DNA of 64,000 nt from Selaginella moellendorffii (GCF_000143415.4 NW_003314299.1:1672166-1736165); one strand, 5' to 3'; positions 33,876 through 45,461 are shown, counted from the stretch's first letter. Numbers and translations are program-made. The notes: generated from the sequence alone by a model not told the origin.

Positions 33876-36800
33876 ATGCCGCCAAGAGTAAGTTTTTTCT
33901 CCTCCTCCACTCCCTTTCCTCCACTCCCTCTCCTCCCCGCACAGCGCCACCACGCCCAGCGCCCCCGCGCCCACGCCATGCCCAGCGCCGCCACACCCAG
34001 CACTACCGCGCCCACACCACGCCACTCTCAGCACCGCCACTGCCCAGGGCTGCCAAGCGCCGCCCACTGCCATGCCACGCCCAGCGCAGCGCTGCCTAGG
34101 TCCGCCGCTGCCCAGCACCACCGCTGCCATGCCGCTGCTGCCGTTCCGCTGCTGCCCAGCATCGCCCACGCCACGCCACGCCACGCCACGCCATGCCAGC
34201 ACCGCGCTGCCTAGGGCCACCGCTGCCCAGCACCGCTGCTGAGGCCGGGCATTTGGTTGGGCACTCCGCCTGGGCCGGCCATGGCAGGCCGGTATGCCGG
34301 CAAACCAGTGCCAGAGCAAACTGCCCGTGCCAAGTCTGCGCAGGCCGGCCAAGGCGCTTGGCTGGCAAAAGCGCCAAGTGCTTGTGCCAAATGCCCACGC
34401 TGGGCATTTGGTGCAAGCCAGCCAAGTCCAAGCGCCAAGGCCAACTGCCCGCGAGTGCCAAGGCCGGTGCGTGGGTGGTTGGCCTTGGCGTGGGCCGGCC
34501 AAGGTGCTTGGGGGTGTCCCGGTTCGCCGGCGAACCGGCGCTTGCACTGAGCCCACGCCCTGTTCCCCTCTTCTTATGCATTTATAATTTATAATGAGTT
34601 TTTTTTTTTTTTCAGAAACGAAAGCAACTACAAAAGGAAAGGGATGTTGGATCAAAGAGAAGACATGAGGAAGATGAGATCCAGGACGACAATCAAGTTG
34701 ACCTTCAGATAGAGATTTCCACAGTGACAACTCTACCATCTTCCCAACCAGATAGCTCCAGTCCACATGCACCCCCACCATCGCCATCAATGCCACCACC
34801 ACCATTACCACCGCCACCACCTTCACCACCATTACCACCACCGCCACCTTTACCTTCATCACCACCATTACCACCACCGTCATCACCACCATTACCACCA
34901 CCACCGTCATCACCACCATTACCACCACCACCACCACCATCATCACCACCACCAGCGCAACCATTGTCATCACTACCATTGCTGCCACAACCACAAATGC
35001 CACTACTCTTAACATATTCACAAAATATGGCAGAAACGGAGCAGTGCCCAAGTGCGCTTGATGCCGGTGTTGGGCCAGAGTCAGGGGCTAGATCTGATAA
35101 TGGTGCTACTAGAGGTGTAGCTGAAGCTGAAAGAGAAGTGGAGCTACCTGAACACATTGTCGACAAGCGCTTCCAAGAGACAGTTTTGAGAACTAAAGAG
35201 AAGGCCATTCACACGACTCTGGAGTCTCTTAAGTGGGAAGGCCCGGGGCATATGATCCGAGAAATCCCACTATGTCGATTCACTCAGACAAGCATCGTTC
35301 GGTCTGCTTCACCGCACTTCGTCAACATGGACATCTATAGTCTGTACAAACAGAATGGCCTTGGGACAAACATAAGTATGTTCCTTGTTTCGGTCTTCAA
35401 GCCAGGAACGACAAATACCCTCTCGGTGTCACTGGAAATCGAGAGGGATTGGGATGACATTTGGAAAATGAAGTCCCGCGAATTTGACATCAAGCTTATG
35501 AGCCATCCTGAGACTCAACAATTTGTGGGGAAAATGTTCTACATTATCGACAGGAATCATCGCTGGTGCGCGTGGATGAAGTGCATCCGAGAATGCTTCC
35601 GAGACGATCCTGTCTATCACATCAATGTTCCGGTTGGACATGTACACGCGAGAGGATCTCTAGATGTGGCAAGGCTTGTGATAGCTTGCCACAAAATTAA
35701 TGCGTAAGTACCTCTCCCTCTTCAATCACTTTTAACAATTTGTGTTTTGCAGGCTGGGACAGTTTGCAGTGCAGAAACAAAGCCTAGTACATGATATCGA
35801 GTAGATCCGGTTTCTTGCCAATCTCGACGAGGATGTAGTCCGCAGCCACTATGGTGATGATTTAACATCACTTATTCAGCATCAACGAGGTCGTCAGGAT
35901 GCCAATAGATGGTACAAGAATCCAATGGCTTTTATGACAGCTGTGTGGAGTAAGGTATGTTCTTTCAAGTATACTTCTTATCATAGAATGTTTGTGTTGT
36001 CTTCAGCCATTGGTGAAGGTTAAGCAAGATGCATATGCACAGTCGCATCGAGCTGAAAATGATTAAGAACTCTCAGAGCATTTAGCTGCAATTGACAAGA
36101 AAATCAACAACACAAAGAAGACAAAGGTAAAAACATTATTTAGTGTGGCTGACCCTCGACGCCCAAAGGAGTGGTTCGATATTATAACAGAGATTGCTTG
36201 TCATGAAAGTAAGTATTGCTTGTGTTTACATGAAGGTTTTCACAAAAGTTATTTTTTAGTGGGCAAGACTCCAGATGAGATTATTTACAACATCTCAAAG
36301 TCAAAGCTTACATATGAGGAATAGATACACATTCTGAACGACCTCAATAGCAGACTTAGGGAAGGAGAAAAAGGTTTGGACAGTATGATGGAGACTGTGA
36401 TGAGGAGGACCGTCTACATTTCAGAAACTATATATGAAGGGGAGATGTTTCTAGCACCTTTCATAGGGGATGATCTTGAGCAACTTCCATTTAAGGACTT
36501 TGTCACCATTGAGCTTACAAAACTTGGAGAGGACTGGCTGCCAAAGAAGGCCACAAGCACGACTCCATTTGATAAACAACTTGGCCAACCTTACTTCATG
36601 CGTCGAGCGGCTTTCAGGTAATATACAATTTCTCAACTATACTCAATTGTTTATATTCTATTATAGGTATCTCCAATATAGAGGCATTCCTCTTGAAACA
36701 CCGGTATGCACACACCTCCTGAGGCATGGTGTGAAAGATGGAGGCATGTACCCGACAACAATGAAGTTTCCAGCAGCAATAAAGCGCACTTGTCCTTGGG

Positions 36801-38099
36801 AATTGGAGATGCCAGATTATGAACCAACCCACTATGAGGCTGCAAGAGGCAACAATGATGACGAAGATGATGGCCATGAGAATGTCAACCCTGTTGGTGC
36901 CAATGGCGAGCAGAGTGAAGATGGCGGTGAGAACAAGATTCTTCGAGACGAAGTCGAGCAAGAGAACCAAAACGTCCAAGAAGTTCTACCTCGACAAAAG
37001 CGTGCAAATCCACATTTGGAGGAATTAGTCAACAGTGATGATGATCGTCCAAGACGTCCCCGTAACCGAGGAACTTCTCGAGGTATATTTCTTTTAATTC
37101 TCTCCTTTTCTTAATTCCTCAAAATGGTTGCAACAAAAACTGTCGGGAGTAACTTCATTCCAGCTCATCTTGATGCTCGAGAAGAGGACTTGGAGGAACT
37201 TACATCTACCACACGCCACATGACGGTATGTAAATTTTTCTTAAGTTCACATCTTATCTTTGTCTTCTCCCCCTAGATTCGCCCTATATCTCCAGTGGCA
37301 TTCCGTGGTGAAGTTGGGATTTTTATTGGCTCTTATAGTTCATTGATGGCATCTTTTGAGGAGGATGCTGAGAATATGGCTATCCGGCAAAAGTGGGAGC
37401 GCTTTTGTCAGAAGATCCATAGGCGACCGCTCAAGAGCACAAACTTCATGCTCTTTGATATGCCAGATGGTCTTCCAGACACTAATGGTGATGTCCCAAG
37501 CTGGAACAACCTGACTAAAGACCACTTGAAAGATGCATTCCTTTTGGCAGCAATTCTCCTTCACACAACCGGTCAAGTTGCCTTCGTTCTCCCGAATGAC
37601 CCCCATTGGATGTCCTGCCTTATGAGGTATGCAACTCTAGTCAACTTCAAGAGGTTCTCTTCCGGATGCATCATGGATAGAGTTGGGGTCGAGACCAAAG
37701 GTGTCCTAGGCATGCCAGAGAAGGTAAGAAATCATTTTCTGTTTTGGTTGTCTCTAAAGTTTTATTATTCAGGTTATGATGTGGACCTACCATGTGTTCT
37801 GTAGAAAAGAAAATGACAGTTTTTGTGATAGCGAGCGTGCTGCAAGGGTTTTGCCAGGGTATGATAGCTTTACTGACATCATACCAAATCTCATAGACGA
37901 CGACATCCGCAACACATTGTCTGGGTATCGGTTCCGATCTCCATTGGCGATGCATGTCCTACTTGAGCTTTATTGCCCAACTAGGGGTGTTGTCATCGAT
38001 TGCACAGCAGGTAGTGGTTTGATGGTCGAAGCAGCACGTGACTCTGGTAGATCGGTGTTTGCGATTGAAGAATATAAGTTCTTCAAACGCCGTCTTTGA
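33876..38099 (+). CDS. Gene B: ParB-like domain plus DNA-methyltransferase-like domain
   Basis: Exons are 33876-33887, 34616-35703, 35753-35954, 36007-36208, 36260-36617, 36667-37082, 37164-37225, 37277-37723 and 37773-38099. All junctions are GT-AG and phases agree, giving 1,037 codons ending TGA. Start: ATG with MPPR before intron 1, continuing into KRKQLQKERD. Residues about 60-125 are proline-rich. IIDRNHRW (314-321) resembles the ParB/Srx-fold motif. Residues 780-1037 fit a beta-class N4/N6 DNA methylase in motif order: FDMPDG (840-845) sits where DPPY is expected, then a helix and VAFVLPN strand, then VIDCTAGSG (1003-1011) with SGR and FAIE downstream, like DPFxGSG...GR..GIE. DPPY to DMPD would probably abolish catalysis. 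TAG at codons 384 and 523 and TAA at 454 are in frame. The gene lies inside the 12.6-kb transposon. Prokaryotic and phage ParB-methylase fusions have the same order. Function unknown. Confidence 0.8.
33900..34560. other. GC-rich island inside gene B intron 1
   Basis: Intron 1 (33888-34615, 728 bp) is far longer than the other introns (about 50 bp) and is filled by GC-rich low-complexity sequence. It has CCACG runs (about 34166-34195) and a long inverted repeat near 34378-34417, GCTTGTGCCAAATGCCC against GGGCATTTGGTGCAAGC. Open frames of up to about 400 codons here, on both strands, are Ala/Pro/Arg-rich or Val-rich artefacts. I suspect an insertion. Confidence 0.6.
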
Positions 38100-38567
38100 G
38101 GTTTTCGTCCTTCTCTATCAGTTGCTTCTAGAAGGTAATTTATGATGTTTTAAAAACTTATAAATAATATATATTTAGTTTTCTAGAAGTCTTCCTAGGT
38201 ATGCATGGCACATCATATGCAATATGTAAATTGAGGAGTGGTATGCAAAATCTATTTATTAATGATACATTAAAAGACAACTGAATGCATCCACTTGCAA
38301 TGAGAAAGATGTGTCACATGTCAATGTGATAATGATTGTGACACTGACAGTGTCAGTGCAGTAGATAGCGACAGTGATAGTGTCAATGACAGAGACAGTG
38401 TCAGTGTCAGAGATGACAAAGTTACAGTGTCAGTCTGTCAAATTTCATAATTACTAGTATTATCAGTTTATTATCTATAGGTAATACAATTTTGTTAATA
38501 AAAAAAAGGCGAGAGGGGGGGGGGATGAATAATATCATAGTGTAAGAATTATTAGTGGCTGGAATTT
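38100..38567. other. Intergenic, with a GACAGTGTCAG-type microsatellite
   Basis: At about 38336-38436 the words GACAGTGTCA, GACACTGACAGTG and close variants recur; GACACTG/CAGTGTC makes it self-complementary. The rest is AT-rich with no gene seen. Confidence 0.6.
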
Positions 38568-39116
38568 TTAGTAAGATGGCCTAAAAATACCATATTCAGC
38601 ACTTGTGGATGTAGGATTTACTAACGGAATATTATTCCTCACCATGAAATGATAATGATTGTGTGTTCTTAACTCTTTCTTGATTTTCTTATACATCCAT
38701 TTATGCACACCTTCCACACCAGTTCTTGGGCAATTGTGACAGTGTTCTAGAAAAGTTTCTAGACCCATATAGCCTTCCGTTTTATCTAAATAAAAGTACC
38801 AGATGGAACACTAGAGATAATATGTGTTCATTCTTTCAAAAGTTTCAACCATATCGGGAGCAAGATCTTGAAGAAACATCTGGCATCGCTCTTGAAGCAC
38901 ATGAGGCAATCCATCTTTAGTAGCAACATCTAGAACATTATCTGGAAGAGGGATCTCTTGTTCAGTCACACTTGGGGCTACAAAAAAAAAAGCCTCACAA
39001 CGATTGATGTATGGAGGGAAGGGTGGAATGTTAGTAGAAGTTGGAGATGGAGGTGGAGACTCATATGAAATGCATGGGGGCCAAGTGCGAGTAGCAATAG
39101 CATTTTCCTTAGCCAT
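38568..39116 (-). CDS. Unrecognised Cys/His-motif protein, copy 1
   Basis: The minus-strand frame starts MAKENAIATR, runs through a proline-rich stretch and continues with LQERCQMFLQDLAPDM. It then has TAG at 38811-38813, directly followed in frame by CSIWYFYLDKTEGYMGL and a HCHNC motif. Copy 2 (39419-39715) has CAG (Gln) exactly where this copy has TAG. The first CxxC of copy 2 (CPIC) is CSIW here, so any zinc site is damaged. It ends TAA at 38568 (or TGA 11 codons later if TAA is sense). No family recognised. It lies inside the 12.6-kb element. Confidence 0.5.
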
Positions 39117-39418
39117 TCCTACACTCTAAACAAATTGAAATTTCAATGTTGAAAGCATCCCTTGTTGGTACATATACTAAGAAAAGATCTAGGGGTTTTT
39201 GAAAGTTTAAATTGTCAGTCTCAAAAATGGGACTTCAGAATTATAACAGTGTCAGAACCACTTGTATATATAATAATATCTTTATACATGCTAGAATAAT
39301 ATCATTCTCGAAAATATAAGATTCTCCACTTTACTCATAAAGAATTAATGTTTTGAAACAACTATGCATGACTTTCACATTACATTAAAGGGTGGCCTAA
39401 ATATCCCATATTTAGCAT

Positions 39419-39715
39419 TTACTGATGCACCAATGGAATATTGTTCTCCACCATGAAATCATAATAGCTGTGTGTCTTTAATTCTTTCTTGATTTTCTTA
39501 TACATCCATGCGTGCACACCTTCCAAACCCACTCTTGGGCATTTGCGACAATGCTCAATAAAATTTACCAAACCCATGCAACCATCTGTCTTGTTTAAAT
39601 AAAAGTTGCATATAGGACACTGAAGATAATATGTATCTACATTAAGCTCCCCTGCCATATCTGGAGCAAGATCTTGAAGAAAATATTGACATCGCTCTTG
39701 AAGCATTGGAGGCAA
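39419..39715 (-). pseudogene. Unrecognised Cys/His-motif protein, copy 2 (partial)
   Basis: The minus-strand frame matches copy 1 from LQERCQYFLQDLAPDM through LQCPICNFYLNKTDGCMGL, HCRKC and WMYKKIKKELKTH. CPIC...HCRKC could form a zinc site. The N-terminal half is lost by a frame change near 39716. The two copies are about 0.8 kb apart in the same orientation, indicating local duplication. Confidence 0.5.
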
Positions 39716-39719
39716 TCTC

Positions 39720-40330
39720 CTTATGCTTGTCCTTGTTCTTCATGGATGTGAGGCATAGACAAGTAATTTGGGAGGACTGTCTGCCATGGCCAAATCCTCA
39801 ACAAAATGGCTGCCCAAGCACTACCAGCTCTAGGCTGCTTTAGATACTCTGGAAAAAAAACCAAGCAAGAAACTCCCTCACACCAGAAAGCCACATATAC
39901 ACATACATACCCCAGTGAACCTTGCATCCATAGCTGCGCAATCTATGCCCAAGCAATACCACCATGGCCACCCCAAACAAAGTTTGGCCAAGTAGCACTA
40001 TCATAGCCACCCTAAGTAGTGTTTGAGTGCCATGGTTGTGAGCAATGTGGCCAACCAATGCCATATTCATATCCTTTATTTTAGGACTTGATGATGGTAA
40101 GAATTGATTCTTCCATCATTACAACTAAGTGGCTCATGGTAGCAATGATTCAGAAGCCTTGGATCCTAAAAAGAACTATCTTCAAGAACTTCATATATGA
40201 CTTGCTCTTCTTTTTCCCTTTAACTCCCAAAATCTTAATAAAGTTCCTCAGTCTCAAATTTGACCTTAGACTCAGCTTTGGACTCCTCAATGCAATAACT
40301 CATGTGCTACCCCAATTGACATCTGTGACA
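39720..40330. other. No gene recognised
   Basis: It contains a short degenerate tandem (GCCACCCCAAACAAAGTTTGG and similar, about 39965-40040) and unremarkable sequence. Open frames of under 100 codons are not supported by anything. Confidence 0.4.
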
Positions 40331-40334
40331 AACG

Positions 40335-40610
40335 AAAGTATCCATCATGGGATTGCAGTACAGGTGAATGACTAGTTGCCTCACGTGTGATAATTGATCT
40401 ATATAATGAAGGATTGGTAGATTCAGTGTGGAAATAAAAGTGTTAATTCCCTTTAGCTCAATAAAGGTTTTTAGTCAATAGTCAATAAAGACATTAACAT
40501 CTCTCAAACATGTCTTTAATGGTTATTTTATCTCTATCTCCCAAAATTCCAAGGATCCATAGTGATAGTATATCCAAATCTCATATTCACATACATTACA
40601 TTAAACATTG
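40335..40610. mobile_element. Rearranged TRIM remnant
   Basis: The stretch 40335-40505 matches TRIM internal sequence 50450-50610 in the plus orientation (GTGAATGACTAGTTGCCT, AAGGATTGGTAGATTCAGTG). The adjoining 40520-40610 matches the TRIM LTR in the opposite orientation (GATAGTATATCCAAATCTCA). The element is therefore inverted within itself and dead. Confidence 0.7.
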
Positions 40611-40933
40611 TGAGTCTTAGTAATTACAACCTACTATGAGAGACAAGTGGCTATAGGGTTTCAGAAGCTAAAAACTAGCATATAATTAATATGTAGCCTT
40701 ATTTTATATAGTTGGCCTGCCATATATAATAATAGCAAATATACACAGGCACGCAAGTATGCCTTTTTGCAAGATTACCTTTCAATCCCAAAATCATATA
40801 TAGATTTAATTCTTTGATTTGTCCACATCATATATCTTTGCAAAGACAAAACATATCAAAAGGAATAAGATATATATTAAAAATTTATATTTTTTTATAA
40901 TATTTTAGTGGATTACAAAAGCCATTAAAAGGT

Positions 40934-41179
40934 TTATAGAGTGGATTTATTAGTGCTTTCCGCTGTGTTATCCATTTCTTCTTTTCTTTTGCTCTGGATT
41001 GTTGTTTCGGAAGTAACAGGAGCATTTTTATCAATAGTGACAGTGGTCTCCACATTCCCGGATAGGTAATAAAGACCAGGCGTGTAATATAGAGATTGTG
41101 GTAGTGAAACAAAATTAACATTCTCACATTTCTGTATGCTAGAACTACTTACAGATTTTTTGTCTTCCTTGCTTCCCAT
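40934..41179 (-). CDS. Small hypothetical protein near the right end of the 12.6-kb element
   Basis: The minus-strand frame begins MGSKEDKKSVSSSS and has a Ser/Thr/Lys-rich composition, 81 codons. A donor-like GTAAGT lies nine codons in, so the real exon may end there. I recognise no domain. The ATG is in plausible context but support is weak. Confidence 0.25.
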   Translation of the reverse strand: MGSKEDKKSVSSSSIQKCENVNFVSLPQSLYYTPGLYYLSGNVETTVTIDKNAPVTSETTIQSKRKEEMDNTAESTNKSTL

Positions 41180-41539
41180 CTCTGTAAACCCTAAAGAATG
41201 AACGAGTGAATCAGTGTTTCGAATTATTTATATATTTCTGGTCAATTGTTGAAATGTTAAAATGTTGAAATGTACAATAGAAATTTTAGGTTCATTCGAA
41301 CTTCAATATTCCCATTTTATTTGGGACCAATAAAGCCCAAAAATTTCTATGGGTTCAGACGAACTTCTAATTCTAGAAATTGTATAAACTGCATTAGAAA
41401 GATTCAAAAAATAGAAATCTCTCTAAACCATTGATACTTAAATTCATAAATTTCAAGTTCACCAAAGAATAACATTTTTCTGACTTAATATTTCCTTATA
41501 AGACTTATGGTTGACTATGTTGACTAGCATTGACTTGAG

Positions 41540-41630
41540 CTGAATTGAGCTCAACTCGTGAGCTCAACTCAACTTTGGACCATCCCCATGCAGATGATAT
41601 ATACGGTTATATAAGAGTGACCACCCCGAG
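41540..41630. repeat. Right terminal inverted repeat of the 12.6-kb element
   Basis: This is the uninterrupted version of the inverted repeat, ending CCACCCCGAG before the duplicated AGAATTTA. Confidence 0.8.
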
Positions 41631-41639
41631 AGAATTTAG

Positions 41640-42879
41640 GATTTAGAAATAGCTTGTAGAAAATATAAAGCAGATGTAGTAAGATTAAGTTTTTTATTGA
41701 TTTTAGTGATATACTTATAAATTGTTTAAAGATGGTTTAGGGTTTTAGATTTAGGATTTAGGGTTGTAACCTTAAAATTTCTTTTTGTGCTATAGTTCTT
41801 TGTTTTTCTAGAACATTAAATGGATGGCTTTGTACATCTAATACATCCCATTTTACTAGATAGATATTTTATTAAAATAAAATATTATTTATCTTTTGTT
41901 ACAGTATTTGCAATAATTTTCTTTCATCTATAGTTGATTCGTGAGAGTTTTGGGGTAGTAGAGTAGTTAGGTTTGTAGATCTAAATCAAAATTATCATTT
42001 AGAATAAAATATTTTTTAATTTATCTCTCTAGACACCATATGTCAGTAATTTTACCCCCATAACATACTAGCAATAACTTTGGGTATTTATCACATATTA
42101 AATTTTCATCTTAAGGTGCCTACTCCTAAGAGCTCATGCATTTTTAGTTTTAATCCCATGGTTTTTAAATTTTCTCTATATCATATCACTCCATTCATTA
42201 TCATAATCAATCTAAGTAGTTTAAATTAATTTTTTTCCCATCAATCCACTCACTACATGACATTTAATACTCACTATTCCTAGTTTACATTTCATTATGT
42301 TTCTAAATATACATTTATTTATTTAGGGATAAATAATTATTATATATTTGTAAGGGTAAGGTTTTTCACTCATTTGTTTCTGCATTATTTTACTTGACAT
42401 GTTTTTTGCAAAAATAACTAAGCTTGTTGTGCTTATTGTTAATGTTGAATCAATCAAGAATCAAAAGAAATTCAACTTTCTATAGTACTTTTTTCTTATA
42501 TCTTTCAAGGATGGCAAACACACTATTGAGGTTAACTATTACATTCACCATTATCCATCATTTTTGGATCTTACTTTTGTGATCCCAGATTACAAGTTTT
42601 CCTTGGCATTCACTTCAAGCAACTTTTGGGTTTGTTATTACTATTTTTGCTATTTCTTCTATTCTTAAATTCCTTTTATCAATATGGACAAAAATACTGC
42701 TTGACAATAGTAAAAGAAAGGATCAATATGCTATATGATGTAACCACAAAGTGTTAGAAAGCAAAGGTCAAAGAACTTATTTCTAGAGTATCAAATATTA
42801 ACAACATAGGTAACATTGGTTGAGTACCCTTGGTCATGGCTTGTGCAATAGGTGGTCAAGCTATTATTGAACTGTTACT
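41640..42879. other. AT-rich region with diverged repeat shared with 27.6-28.9 kb
   Basis: The stretches 41850-42110 and 42110-42330 align with 27600-27890 and 28650-28860 (shared GAGAGTTTTGGGG, CTAGACACCAT, TTCATTATGTTTCT). It is a dispersed direct repeat lying on either side of the 12.6-kb element. No gene is recognised. Confidence 0.55.
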
Positions 42880-43222
42880 ATGAAAAGGGGCAAACAAAAA
42901 CTTTATAGGTATTCAGAATGGCTTTGTTTTACATATGTTGATGCTTTTGGCTTTACAGATGCTTTTGAAATGTTCCCATACCTTGAGGCAGTTAAGCATT
43001 GCTTGCCATTCAGTCTTATTGAAGACTTCTCATCAACACCAGCACTACTTGGTATAACTAACACTACAAATAACGTGTTGCATGCCATGGGTTTCATAGA
43101 TGAAAACAAGAAGTATATGCGAGAGTTGAAACGAGTTTTTGAATAGATTCTAAGTTATTCTAACGATGACAAGAATAACCATCTACAACAGTCAGCAACT
43201 ACACAAGGAAGTTCGGGAGATG
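42880..43222 (+). CDS. Hypothetical protein fragment
   Basis: The frame MKRGKQKLYRYSEWLCFTYV runs to RVFE, then TAG (43144-43146), then in the same frame ILSYSNDDKNNHLQQ and a donor-like GTGAGT near 43221. The composition is coding-like and the codon before the TAG is Glu. Beyond 43222 the frame has stop density expected of non-coding AT-rich DNA. I recognise no family; it could be one exon of a larger gene or a relic. Confidence 0.4.
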
Positions 43223-43739
43223 GTGAGTTTCTTGCTAGCACTAGGAGGTTTGCAAGACTGGGAAAACTTCAAAAACTTAAAAATCTATTGAAGTAGCAAG
43301 ATATTTTAGTTGTTGATATAACTAAAGACCACGTACTACTTTAGATATCTGAAGCCAAGTTTGCTATATTTAAAAAGTAGTCTGTGAGGCTCATCCATTA
43401 TAAAAGGATAACCTTCAGAAACTTGAAAATTTTTGATAGCCAAAAATCATAACAAATACCATTAATTATTGCCTTATTCTAGTCATCTAGTAGCAAGAGA
43501 TAAGTCTGGTTTAGGGTGAGGGCATTTTGTAGAGCTTGTTGAAAGGCAAGGGCAACAGCATTGGAAAGGAGCTAGAGATTGGCTACTTGCAAGATCTAAC
43601 ATGCATTTTAGGAGTCTAGATGGGTAAAATCTTTGTAAGCAACTAAAGAGAATGACTTAAGAGAAGATTTATAGAGGTTCAAATATAAAGGAAAAGGGCC
43701 TATGAACAAAAATGCACCCCTTTTTCCAATTGGTTAAAC

Positions 43740-45461
43740 TAAATTTTTAAGGACTAAATTTTTCCATTTTACTTTAGTCACTTAACCATACCTCTGACCA
43801 CTTGGAGGAGTCTCACTCACAACCTCCATAAGTCCTATTTTGGATGCCACTCAACCTTTGCACTTGGTCCAAGTGCTCCACATGTCCGATCCCATGACCG
43901 ACACCCCAAGGTACCATCGACATATCAACCCGTTACGCTAAGGCCATGCCCATTCACCTTGGTTACATCGGTGGTCTGACCCCACCTACATTGCAGTCCC
44001 ATCTCTCAAAGACTGAGTCATTTGTCCATGAGTGATCATCTCAGATCCACTCCTTAGCATCCTTAGGATGCCCACAGATATGGGGAATAGCCTTCCCCAA
44101 TATCTCCATTCCGGTCCCCACCAAGTCCCTTTCTGCCCCTAGCCGTGTTCGCCAACACTACCACTGGATCAAGGCCTACGAGCCCGACCACTAAGTCTCA
44201 CTATCCTCTAGGACTTCCTCACTGTGTGACTATGTCCTTGGTCACCACACCAGAGGGCTACTCCTCTTCCTTTCCACAGTCTGGGATTTTGGGACAACAT
44301 TTCGGAATACCGTGGCCCTACGCGGCCCTCATGGGTACTCTCCCTGCCTTCCGCCTTTAGGTGCTCTAGCCATGGGTTTAGAGCGAGGTTCCGTTGAGCC
44401 ACACTAGGTATCCAAGTAGGTAGTGCCACCCACACTTGGACTGGGTGCATCGGCTAGTCGATCTCATGGGGGAACTAGAGTCGGCTCTTGAACACTTCAC
44501 CAAGACCCCGCTTATCGGTCCGTATTCACTCTAGTCTTGGACTTCCCAGTGGTCAGTTCATCACCCAACACTGGGTCTGGCCTTTTTGGGCCAAACTAGC
44601 CTTTCTTGGCTAAATTGGCTCCACTGTAGTCCTCCCCCTTACTATACTTTTGGAGCTCACCAAACCCCCCAGGGTCTGGGTGACGAATGCTTTGGGCTTT
44701 CACCCTCTCAGACTCGAACTCAGACTCGGACTCAGACTCGGACTTGGACTCGGACTTGGACTTGGACTCGAACTTGGACTTGGACTCGGACTCGGACTCG
44801 AGCTCGGGCTCGGTCTCGGCCTCGGCCTCGGTCTCGGTCTTGGTCATGGTCTCGGTCTCGATCTCGGTCTCAATCTCGGTCTCGTTCCCGGTCTCAGTCT
44901 TGGTCTCGGTCTTGGTCTCGGTCCCGGTCTCAGTCCCGGTCTCAGTCTCGACCTCGGACTCCATCTCGGGTCCAGCTCGAACTCCATCTCGGGTCCATCT
45001 CGGACTCCATCTCGGACTCCATTTTGGACTCCATCTCGGACTCCACCTCGGACTCCATCTCGGACTCCATCTTGGACTCCATCTCAGACTCCACCTCGGA
45101 CTCCATCTCAGACTCCATCTCAGGTCCATCTCAGACTCCACCTCGGACTCCAACTCAGGTCCATCTCGAACTCCATCTCGGACTCCACCTCGGACTCTAA
45201 CTCGGGTCCATCTCGGACTCCACCTCGGACACTTCCATGTGTCATGTGTTGATCCTTTTGGGTCCCTTTTTGGAGCCTCGCTTATTGCTCGCTTCATGCT
45301 CGTTCCTTGAGCACTCCGTTGGGAGTTTCACTCCCGCTCTCAACCTTTCAAGTTGGAGCCTTTTAGTCCAAACGTGTTATGCTTGTTTGGCTTTTGCTTC
45401 GGCCACTACCACGTGGCACCCTTTCGGCTCCACTTTGGGGCTTAGGGATTTGTGTCTCACA
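43740..45461 (-). repeat. Solo LTR of the hairpin-LTR family, reversed
   Basis: The plus strand ends GTGTCTCACA (45452-45461), the reverse complement of the LTR start, and begins with a degraded form of the reversed LTR end. A 5-bp duplication, TAAAC, lies at 43735-43739 and 45462-45466. The minisatellite is at about 44690-45235. No internal region is attached, so recombination between LTRs probably removed it. Confidence 0.8.

Larger units (their letters stand above)
29039..41630 (-). mobile_element. 12.6-kb MULE-like TIR transposon with gene cargo
   Basis: CTCGGGGTGGTCACTCTT at 29039-29056 is an exact inverted copy of the right end (41613-41630). The flanks are the perfect 8-bp direct duplication AGAATTTA (29031-29038 and 41631-41638). 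The inverted match extends further (TATATATCATCTGC, and GAGCTCACGAGTTGAGCTCA near 29510 and 41550); on the left it is split by about 400 bp. The element contains a minus-strand MULE-type transposase, a miniature LTR element, gene B and a duplicated zinc-finger-like gene. Because these lie between one pair of ends and one duplication, they could have moved as a unit. MULEs usually make 8-11-bp duplications. Confidence 0.75.

Noticed and set aside
34767-35012. His/Pro-rich frame overlapping gene B
   Set aside because: It is an alternate frame of the CCACCA-type proline-rich repeat in gene B exon 2.
33831-35051. A 406-codon minus-strand frame rich in Val/Met/Trp
   Set aside because: It is the antisense of gene B's proline-rich exon plus the GC-rich intron. 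The plus-strand model has consistent splicing and recognisable motifs.
43223-43542. Continuation of the 42880 frame to the first TGA at 43540
   Set aside because: The six UAR codons in about 107 codons match the density expected in non-coding AT-rich DNA, so this part does not support either coding or the code change.
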